Below, piece by piece: positions 55,575-64,000 of a stretch of 64,000 nt of DNA. The position numbers and the translations under genes are program-made. The notes beneath the pieces are model-generated. The model saw only the letters and a list, made by a program, of their open reading frames with translations. It was not told where the DNA came from and did no database searches. This DNA comes from Ceratorhiza oryzae-sativae (lineage: Eukaryota > Basidiomycota > Agaricomycetes > Cantharellales > Ceratobasidiaceae). Location: positions 1-64,000 of the forward strand of contig JARWMV010000047.1 of the NCBI GenBank assembly GCA_030998015.1, written 5' to 3'. Every line of letters begins with the position of its first letter. The stretch's first letter is position 1.

Positions 55575-57343
55575 ATGTCTGTGCTCCCCGTGTGGCCCCC
55601 CTCTCTGGACGAGACACAAATAGAAGAGCTCACTCTACTAGCATCTACATGGGCTCTTTCTCATGGCCTTGCATACCTTCCTGTCTCACCTGCTGAACAA
55701 GGAACTGCGATTCATGCGCCATTTACTTTGATACCAACGCCTTTTCCGAAGAGCCTGTTCGAACGAGCTCGCATGTTACAAAAAGCCTACAACGTGCTGT
55801 ACTCTCGAATTGCCCTAGATAGAGAATTTCTAGACTCGGTAATGGGCGATCATGGTGGTGTTGCGGACGTCGATCCTTTTACTCAAAGTCTATGGAAGAC
55901 TTGGAAGAGCACACGAGACTTGCCGAACCAGCAGGTGAGCCCACAACCATTGGAAAAGATATGTCTTGGGACGGTTCGATATTCCTAGTCTCTCCATCTT
56001 GGACTTTTCCGATCCGATTATATGTTGCATCAAGATCCTGACGGCCGGTTAGACATCAAACAAGTAGAGTTCAACACCATATCTTCATCTTTTGGTCCAC
56101 TCTCGCATCAAGTATCTGCTCTTCATAGGTACGACACCTTGATTTGACTTGTCGTAAACTCATGCCGTCTAGGTATTTATTATCCGCCACGAACTACTAT
56201 GGGGTTTCTTCTCATCTCAAGACCGATAACCTTCCGATGAACGAAACACGATATGGACTAGTCGAAGGAATTGCGACTGCTCATCGAGCATATAGTGACC
56301 CAAGGTAAAATCACCTTTGTTGAAATTCCGAAACCCACTGGATCCAGTATGCAGCTCGAGAGTATTATTCGTCGTTCAGCCCAACGAGCGAAATATCTTT
56401 GATCAACGTTGGTTGGAGTACGATCTTATGGAGCGGTATGTATTGGCACATGCGCATCGAACCAGCCCTCCTGATGCGCCGTTACATAAGCCATGGCATT
56501 CCAGTCATCCGTCAAACAATGACAGAACTTGCAACAAGCGCGTCACTCGATCACGACGCTAACCTTGTCGTGAAATCTGCCACGATTTCCAACCCCTATC
56601 GAATCTCGGTCGTCTACTTCCGAGCGACATACACTCCAAACGATTTCAAGACTCCCGGTGACTGGGAAACGCGTGCTCTCCTTGAAAAAAGTCGGGCGAT
56701 CAAATGCCCATCTCTGCCTTTACAGCTTGCTGGAGGCAAGATGATCCAAGCGGTCCTAGCAGCACCTGGCGTCTTGGAACGCTTTATTGGCCGAAATGAA
56801 GAAGAAAGGGGTTGGGTCGCGGAGCTTCGCCATAGCTGGATGGAAATGTGGCCTTTGGCATCGTCCGAGGAAACAGCCGCGTACATCCGTTCGCTCGACA
56901 CGGCAAAATCATCTGCCTCCATGAACCCTGGGCCCTCTGCCAGCAGATCCGGGATCGCACGTGCCGCTGAACTTTCTTCGGATCTCGTACTCAAGCCACA
57001 ACGCGAGGGAGGCGGCAATAACGTATATCACCATTCGATCCCCCCTTTCCTGAAGACGCTCGAGCCTAATTTGGAGGAAGCACGAGCATGGATCGCGATG
57101 GAATTGATCAAACCGCCATCATCGGGTAGTGAGAACTATTTGGTTAGTGCAGGCAGTGCCAAGGCAGTCAAGAAAGAGGCAGTGAGCGAGTTAGGGGTGT
57201 TTGGATGGTCACTGTTCGGAGGTCCGGATCAACACGCCCAAGAGGCGACAGTTGGCTATCTCGTCAGAACCAAGGGTCGAGAGAGCGATGAAGGAGGAGT
57301 AGCCGTTGGGTATTCCGTCATTGATAGTTTAGTGTTGGTTTAG
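55575..57343 (+). CDS. GSH2: glutathione synthetase
   Basis: Second step of glutathione synthesis: joins glycine to gamma-glutamylcysteine using ATP, in the cytosol. Exons from ATG 55575 (MSVLPVWPPSLDETQIEELTLLASTWAL) with introns at about 55935-55989, 56128-56172, 56306-56340 and 56435-56495, stop 57341-57343. Eukaryotic synthetase motifs: LFRSDYMLHQ, QVEFNTISSSFG, NLPMNETRYGLVEGIATAH, VLFVVQPNERNIFDQRWLEYDLMER and HGIPVIRQTMTEL, then after the substrate-binding region the ATP-grasp Gly-rich loop VLKPQREGGGNNVY (about 56990) and AWIAMELIKPP. About 490 residues, the normal length, with a Gly/Val-rich C-terminal end. Intact. Likely regulated through the shared promoter with the E2 gene. Confidence 0.95.
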
Positions 57344-57975
57344 TGGTATATAGTACAGGTGAGTTACTCCTCATCAGAGCCGGCTGACCCCTCGAATGAT
57401 TAATTTAGATAGAAGGCCAGTCCAAATATTCCTTGTGAACATCTTCACGAAACCCAGAATTTAAAGTGTAGACGCCCGAATGCAATGCTTTTGTGAAGAA
57501 AAGATTCCACGAAGACTCAATTAACCTATCTCTATCGCCTCATCGTATAACCTCTGACGATTAACCTCACCGTTTGTTGATATTGGGCGCTCCTTTCTAT
57601 CGAATAGTAAGTGCACGCGCTCTGCGCGAGGTGGATTTTACATGCTGTAGCGCCATGAGGATGATACGAAAGTCACCTCATGCACAACTCAAACGCCAAG
57701 CTATATTATGCATGTGGGATATCGGTCAGAATGTGTCTCATAGCCTGCCCGTCCCTGTTCGTCCTAGCACCACACGTGATGGTTTTCGTCACACTCTGCA
57801 CCGTTCGCCCAAGGAAAACGTCTTACTTGGAGCATCTTTATCCACCACACCCTCATTCTGTTGATAGCACCTCGGAGCGACAGTCTAGAAGGCGGCGGCC
57901 ATCGGTGGTTGAGCGTGCAGGTTAGAGGCTGATTTTGTTTCCCGAGCTTGAAACTCAATTCCCGTAGTTTTCGGA
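57344..57975. other. intergenic region
   Basis: 3' flank of glutathione synthetase; no supported gene. Frames at 57574-57925 have no motif and overlap each other. Confidence 0.5.
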
Positions 57976-59903
57976 GTGGGGGCGCGTGCGTCGGCTATCA
58001 CACTTGCACTTGATCATGGGTTTCCCCGCTCACCGTCACCGAGTGCTAGTCCTAGCACCCTACCGTCGCGAAACGATTCAAGATGCCCGACCCCAATGGT
58101 AGGGGATGATGACCATGATGGCCGTTATGGTATGTCCCAATTGCGGTACTATATTAAGTAAAATACTCAGCATAACCCCAGGGGAACAAAGCCATAGGGC
58201 TGCAGTAGGCGATTGCTCAGCTCATCCCTTACGTGCACCCAGTCCGCTCCCCGCCACAGATGTTCTCGATTTCCGGCATCTCGACCGATCGATTCCGGAG
58301 CAGAACGAGCGTGCTCCAGACTACCAAACCCTGTATTGCGAATCACCCATACCTCTCACGGGATATGCGAGCTCCTATGGTCCCTCTGTTACTTGCACAC
58401 AAAACTACAGCACATGGGGAACCGTCCTGGGCCAATTTGAACAGCTTGATCAAAACCTCTTCCCGACTGGGCTGCCGGCCATCCCTACTAGTCCTTCTGG
58501 TAGTATTACCGGTGATCAGTCACTTTAGGATCAATAGTTGCCCCACGTCAGTATTACGCAATTTCATCGACAATGGGATGCGCAATCTGGTTTGACCTTT
58601 TTCAACCCTATCTCAACCAGCTCACATCAATCGCGTGCACGTGTTCCTTTGAGGCAGTATATCGATGAAGCTGCCGTGCCCGTGCATATACCTCATGTTT
58701 GCATTATGAATAACCTCAAACGGGTCGTATCTGTGAATCTCCAAACGTTTGTACTGAACCGAGTGCCTGTCAAATATAAAGAAGTTCGCTGCTCCAAGGA
58801 CAATGGAGCTGAGCCCTTTTACTCACCAACGTGCCTCCCCTGTTTGCAAACCGTGAGGGCTCCATGAGTCCTAACATGTTTGACTCTAGTTTACATATAA
58901 CGCCCATCGCATTGTCCGGCGCAGACCCAGCTTCGTTGTACCTCTTCAACCCTCAGTCGATATGCCTCATCTACCGATTCCTCGAAGGCGCCGATCCGGG
59001 AGCAATATTGAATTAAATTGGGTCGAGGTCGATTGTACATCCGACATCCCTGATTCTCCACGCTCGCTCAGTCCCGATGGCACAATACGCCCGGATTCAT
59101 TTTACCACGAGCCTCAGCCAGCGGATGGAAACCGAAATAGCTCCTCAAGTACGGGCAGTACGATACACGAGCAGGAGCCTGGTCAGGGTGCAGAAAGCAA
59201 GCCCGAGCCCACGTTGATTAGTCGAGGTGGTGAGCCCAGGCCTCACAATGCTTGTAAGCAGTGATTTTGACGGATTTTATGCATTAATAAAGCGTCGTGG
59301 ATTGCAGTTGTATGGGCAAACCGGATCGCAAATAGTATCATAACAACACCAGCCGGACAAGTGCAGGATCACCACGAGGTAGATCCTTCTCGAGTAAGTT
59401 GGCAAATGGTATCCCCACTCTCCGACCGGTCTTCACGAGAGGTATTCAATTTCGTGGTAAATAGTAAGCTAGGCTTATTATGTGCAAGTATTCACAAGGC
59501 TGAGCTGGCCTTGAAAGCATCACAGGATGTTCAGACCGTCTCCGGGTTCGGCAATGACGATAGTTCGATAAGAACTCAGTCTCAGGCTGATTTCGGCCAC
59601 CCAGAACAGGACCCTGGCTCGCCTTCCTTTACGCAAGGGACATTAGACAGCCCGGTTTCCCCTGTCTTCGACACATCGATACCAGAGGACATCCTGGCGT
59701 ATGCAAGAGCATATCCCGAGATATTGAACATGAGAACACTGGATACAATATTAGAGGATGAAGACCAGATCTCCATGTACGACGATCAACCCCCTCCGAG
59801 CGCGTGCAGCGAGGCTTCGGAACTTACTTTCTATACTGCGCGGATTGCGTTAGACTCTCCGCCGTGTCTATACCCACGGTTAAGTCAGTGTGTATCACGT
59901 TAA
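57976..59903 (+). CDS. unrecognised Ser/Pro-rich protein, provisional exon model
   Basis: A chain of compatible exons on the plus strand: about 57976-58126 (HGFPRSPSPSASPSTLPS; acidic DDDHDGRYG), 58179-58500 (from GEQSHRAAVGD; TDVLDFRHLDRSIPEQNE; SYGPSVTCTQNYSTWG), 58551-58860 (QFHRQWDAQSGLTFF; VCIMNNLKRVVSVNLQTFV), about 58975-59252 (IPRRRRSGSNIELNWVEV; Ser/Asp/Glu-rich) and about 59308-59903 (SWQMVSPLSDRSSREVFNFVV; KAELALKASQDVQ; PEDILAYARAYPEILNMRTL). No domain recognised. Composition suggests a largely disordered regulatory protein. The start is uncertain and exon borders are approximate. Confidence 0.4.
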
Positions 59904-60904
59904 TGCACGTAGTCACCCATATCACGGCGTGCGATTCAACCTCTCACCATGCGTATGGCACACTAGAATCTTATTTTCGCGATATTTGCTCCGGAAAACA
60001 CCGGTAGTTGCAAAGACTGGGGTGCTGGCGGGCTATGCCCTGACAGTTTTCGGCGATTTAGACCGCTAGGGCTTAAGCACGCGCATATATACATCAAGTA
60101 TCATAACAATGGCTGGGGCTATGGGCAACGAATGCTATGATTGCTACATGCGAACACCCTGCAGGTAGTCAATGATTATGTGTCGTATCGACTATCTACG
60201 TAAGAGCACTTTTCAAGTGCTGTGCTTGCATGTATTGGCTTTTGGGGGAAGCGGGTGAAGGTTATGAAAGAAATGAACCATTGCTTCGTGATTTTATGTG
60301 TGGCCCTACCTGGCAAGGCGAATTTCGAAAAGTAATAACCACAGGCACATCATTTGTCAAATAAGCCTTAATCGCCTCGGGCGCACTTATATTTCGAAGT
60401 GAGTTCGCAAATTTGTGATCAGAAATAACGTCTTACCAGCTCTTATGTTTATCCAAAGCTGCCAATTGCTGCAAGGTTCAGGGTGATATTATGATAAATC
60501 TGTGACTCGGATTTTTGCCAAAATTACTCCATACGTAATCTGATTTACAGGTATGGCAAAATCGCCAAAGGTATACGCAACCTCCTGAGGCCCTTGAAGG
60601 GCAGCCACCCACTCCACATTTCTTTTCCTTGGTGCCTGCAATTCAGCGCGATTTAGGATGTCGCCCTGTCCGTGGTTGGCCTTAGTCTGAAAATTTCGTG
60701 TTCCGAGGACTGGGGGGGGGGGCACCGTCTTAGAGATCGGGTCAGCCATTGGGGACGAGATATGCCAGCCTGCATGGCCAGAAGAATGAATTTTAGCATG
60801 AAGCCCTAACCAAAGCTATGCTTCTCTGTCTGTACCTCGCCCTATCCTAGCTCGACTACGAAACTTGTCAGGTGTATTATTTTGTTCACCTCCAAAATAA
60901 TTAA

Positions 60905-60977
60905 TGGATGCCTTCCCGCAAGGCCTAAATATAACGCTAGGTTCATTTTAGCTTAAGTTCTTACAGGAAGGCATCCA
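60905..60977. repeat. perfect 12-bp inverted repeat
   Basis: TGGATGCCTTCC (60905-60916) and GGAAGGCATCCA (60966-60977) around a 49-bp AT-rich loop; could be a short MITE remnant or a cruciform/terminator-like stem. No target duplication seen. Confidence 0.6.
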
Positions 60978-61768
60978 CTGCGCTAGTACAGCGCTTGCTT
61001 GTCTGTTGAGATTGCTCGGAGCCTTCAGGAAGCGGGCTAAGGGGCGGGCGATGGGGTGGAGCAGAAGGCAGTTTTCTAAACCATCATAGCGCTTGAATTG
61101 ACTTACATTGCAACGTACGGAATAATTTGGAATTCAAAGAGGGGAATCCAACTATACCGATCACATCAGCACAAGCTAAATAGCTTAATTTGTAAACCCT
61201 AATTTCAATGGGCCACAATTCGAAACTCGCTGCGAGAGCTAGGCCTAGTTGTTAATTATGTTCCACGAGTGTGAAGCCACAGACGTCTGGTTTCAGGCAA
61301 CGAAATGGACCTGAGGATACTAGCGCCCCAAATTCATAGCAAGGCCACACTGCATGGCCACAACGAGTACCTACATGTCACTTCTGGATACTTAGCTTGT
61401 GCCGACACGCGTTTTTTAATGTCGAATTATTGTATTGGATGTGTGTAAGCGGCAGTACCGGCAAGAGGGCGTGGGGGAAGTGGGAGCGGCGCCGGAGGCG
61501 GCCGCGTGAGCCCGGATAGTGCAGCCGGGGCCGAGCCAGCCAAGCCAGCTCGGGTGGGCGGCCGAAACTACGGCTAGCGCGATAGGGGTGGTGGACGGGG
61601 AAATGAATACATAAATAAATAAGTAAATAAGTAGATGGCATAATATGCACGGATCGAAGACGGGCGTATAAGGTAGGGGAGGATAAGCGAAGTAGTGCGG
61701 TCCGAATGGGGTGTACGTAAGCTCAAAGAGTGTGTGCAAGGCAAAGGTCGGATGGCGGGGATAATGGG

Positions 61769-61807
61769 TCAGAGGGTGGAGAGAGAGAGAGAGAGGGAGA
61801 GGGAGGT
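61769..61807. repeat. GA-rich microsatellite
   Basis: A run of GA dinucleotides ending in GAGGGAGAGGGAGG. Confidence 0.85.
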
Positions 61808-62120
61808 GGATGGTGTGAGAGCGCATAGCGCCCGAGTATATGTATGCTAGATCACGTGGTTGTTTGCGTCTGTGCGGCTAAGTATTCGGTCTGCTGCCTG
61901 CGTAAGCCGCGGCGCAAATCGACACAATTCGACCATTCCATTTCAGGATTTTTAAGGGCCTAGGCACCCACCCAAACAGTTTATTGACGGGCAAAAGCTA
62001 TGAAACAAGCTTAGACCCCCCGACCACGAGGCGGCAGAGGGAGCTTGCGATTTGGCAAAGTGTTCTAGGACGTCTGGGTTTGGGACAAGACATACCCATC
62101 ATTGCGCTCTTAAACACACG

Positions 62121-64000
62121 ATGAGTCATCCAGACGCTCAACGCCGTACGACTCCTGGCAAACAAAACGGTTCGATACGAACGGGTTCTGAGGTAAGCTT
62201 TACGATCCACTTGATTAACAGGCTAAATCAACCTATGGGCAGGCATACGGCAAAATCAAACAACTCTTGCAGCAGAGCGGAGCCAAGCAGAACACCCTAG
62301 CAAACGATAATAGCTCGACTATTGCATCCGCTCGTGAGATTTCTATTAAATAACTATTTAGGGAGAAAGAGACGTACTGAAGGGACATCTGTCATAGTCT
62401 TATCTGTGAATCGCGTTGCGACTATGATTACAAACAGCGTCATGTTCTCCTCTGCAAACGGCGTACCAGACGATACAAATATCACAAGGGCTTGTAGGTT
62501 GCCTATAACGATTCCGACTCGGACAAACTTAGCACTTAGGTCGCCTGATGGATATCAGAACGGGCAAGACCGCATCCGAGATCCCCCTAGTACCGATCCA
62601 CACACGCAACCGTCCTCGCATGGAGATGTTGCTGGAGGAACCCTTGAGGAACCAGTTGTGAACAATATGGTCATATCTCTTATGCTTGCAAGCCCAGATG
62701 CGGTACTTTCTTTCCGGTCTCAACAGGCGCAACAGGAGAAAACATGGGTTGATTTCCACAGAACCCGGAAGCTATTGATGATATGGATCACTAATCACGA
62801 CAGAGCCCATCCAATGAGTGGTGGATGTGACTTGGATGCACTCCAAGGGGGCGTAGATCTCCTACTATCGGGTTTCAAGGAATGGGGATATTCGATCGAA
62901 ACCACAATATCCGCTAGCGAACTTGAGCAGTCTGTGTTCGATACAGTGATTGGGTTTCTAGACTGCGCGCGCGCCAGGTGATATACGGGCAATCGCTATG
63001 GTTAGCCCTCTAGTAGACCCGACGACTGCCACTCCGCGTTCATCATGGAATTCTAGTCGGTTATGGAATAAAACAATTGAAAGGCACGCAATACCAGGGA
63101 CAGTGACTATGCTAGTACTCTCAGTGAGCAGCGCTGGAGGCTTAGCGGTGGATGGATCCCAGATCATAGATCCCATACGTATGGCAGAAACTAAGGATTT
63201 TTCATCCCTTGAAACCCCAATTATTCTTACGTTTGCGGCATGCGGCAATAACCGACAGAGGTACAGCCTCCCTAAGCATTCCCAACTAGAATGCATAGAT
63301 CCTTTCCTTGAAGCGTTGGTAACCGCAATTCAAGATCAAGAGGTGCAAGATTGGGCATCATTCGATATATCATTTAGGGCTTGCTTCCATTATGCACGAT
63401 CCATGGGCTTATATAAGGCCAATTTGCCTCTCAAATGGTTGCGCGAACACCCTCAGAATCCCATTCTCACCGTCTTCCCTCAAACGCTTCCTGTAAGTCG
63501 CCCTTCATTTTGTATGCTCAGTCAGTGGCCAATTTTATAATAAATCAGTCATGGTCTCTGCTATTTCCCACCACAACTAAGGTATGGGGGAGGATGGATG
63601 CCCAAGCTGGGCATCGAGATAACTTGCGTTTACTAACGACAACATACCTAGGGTTCATTATGCTTATCCACTTCTGACTCATCATGGCCAAGCATTGACC
63701 CCGACCACGCGCCAGCCCGGCCGAGTCCGTGGGCACGAAATTCACAGAATTCTCAAGCATCAGGGCGTCGATCCAAAACCTCAGTCATCAGTAGAGCGTC
63801 TGTGAGTAAAGACCTTGTAGATCCAAAAATATAGCCAGTAGGGTGAGCTGCCTCAACGCCTTAGGTCGTTTCGGACATTGTCCCCCGCCTGGCCGACTCC
63901 GGATGTTTTGATATAACTGATCGCTTGGACTTGGCTCAATGTGGGGAACGCCCGATTGCTGGTGGCGGATTCGGGAATGTTTACAAAGGAGCACTTATCG
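62121..64000 (+). CDS. caspase-like pseudoenzyme fused to a protein kinase (truncated by window end)
   Basis: Exon 62121-62192 (MSHPDAQRRTTPGKQNG), intron to 62242, exon from 62243 (AYGKIKQLLQQSGAKQN), an unresolved region, then the caspase-like core from about 62745: TRKLLMIWITNHDR, LQGGVDLLLSGFKEWGYSIETT, GDIRAIAMVSP where paralogues have GDVRAIVFTGHS (His lost), MLVLSVSSAGGL where they have LSILSTCFAGGF (Cys replaced by Ser), ETPIILTFAACGNNRQRYS and WLREHPQNPILTVFPQTLP. A frame change sits at the (GC)5 run 62965-62974. Intron 63493-63548; exon 63549-63581 (SWSLLFPTTTK, the family's FP tail); intron 63582-63651 with TACTAAC; exon 63652-63801 (Ser/Pro/Arg linker); intron 63802-63864; exon 63865 on: VVSDIVPRLADSGCFDITD...PIAGGGFGNVYKG, a kinase Gly-rich loop. 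All these introns are phase 0. The fusion is inferred. Confidence 0.62.

Larger units (their letters stand above)
59904..62120. other. 2.2-kb intergenic region
   Basis: No firm gene. A minus-strand 86-codon frame at 60489-60749 (MADPISKTVPPPPVLG...EVAYTFGDFAIPVNQITYG) is the only coherent one and has no known motif. Contains a poly-G run at about 60711-60722, the hairpin at 60905-60977 and a GA-rich tract at 61769-61807. Confidence 0.45.

Noticed and set aside
62322..62744. N-terminal coding part of the last gene as a continuous exon
   Set aside because: The frame is open, but start and splice sites between 62330 and 62745 could not be fixed and no paralogue similarity is visible, so I did not claim domains there.
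63493..63651. Single 159-nt intron in the pseudo-caspase/kinase gene
   Set aside because: Two introns (56 and 70 nt) around a 33-nt exon fit better because that exon matches the FP tail exon of all paralogues.

Overview
The window is genomic DNA of a filamentous basidiomycete. The evidence is genes split by 45-75 nt introns with GT(R)AGT donors and CTAAC/CTGAC branch points, Plavaka-type transposases, a DUF6532-like gene, and expanded caspase-like and protein-kinase families. An Agaricomycete of the Rhizoctonia/Ceratobasidium type fits best, but that is inference from gene content, not a database match.

Layout. 1-16.1 kb is a four-level nest of transposons: a Plavaka-type transposase gene is broken by a Ty1/copia element (minus strand), which is itself broken by a hAT element (80-3239), a Ty3/gypsy chromovirus (4018-10962) and a 1.3-kb TG...CA insertion (11583-12895). 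Each insertion has a clean target-site duplication. 16.9-19.7 kb holds a DUF6532-like gene and 20.6-22.5 kb a DUF4246 gene. 22.5-29.9 kb is a block almost without CpG, made of a solo LTR, three Tc1/mariner copies and a dead gene of unknown function. 32.3-37.6 kb is a protein-kinase gene with an extraordinary front half: dozens of candidate exons that are a single codon long, 27 of them inside a tandem array of 68-bp units, each unit reading as a 65-nt intron plus one codon. 38.6-40.2 kb is a secreted, probably membrane-anchored alginate-lyase-family protein. 43.9-53.3 kb has four minus-strand caspase-like paralogues. 53.7-57.3 kb is housekeeping: a small unknown gene, a Ubc1-type E2 enzyme, and glutathione synthetase transcribed divergently from the E2 through a 97-bp promoter. 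58-60 kb is an unrecognised Ser/Pro-rich gene. 62.1 kb to the window end holds a fifth caspase-like domain that has lost its catalytic His and Cys and appears to be spliced in frame into a protein kinase.

The two observations I would follow first are (1) the single-codon-exon kinase gene. Its variable positions sit exactly between an AG acceptor and a GT donor, and retaining any array intron gives a stop while skipping any array exon keeps frame. (2) The pseudo-caspase/kinase fusion, which arose where paralogues have a stop codon. A third theme is CpG-to-TpG decay of transposons. It explains most stop codons, the dead reverse-transcriptase motif and the only two differences between the gypsy LTRs, and its boundary falls inside one Tc1 element whose two ends form a matched before/after pair. 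All exon structures given are read by eye from splice signals and need transcript data.
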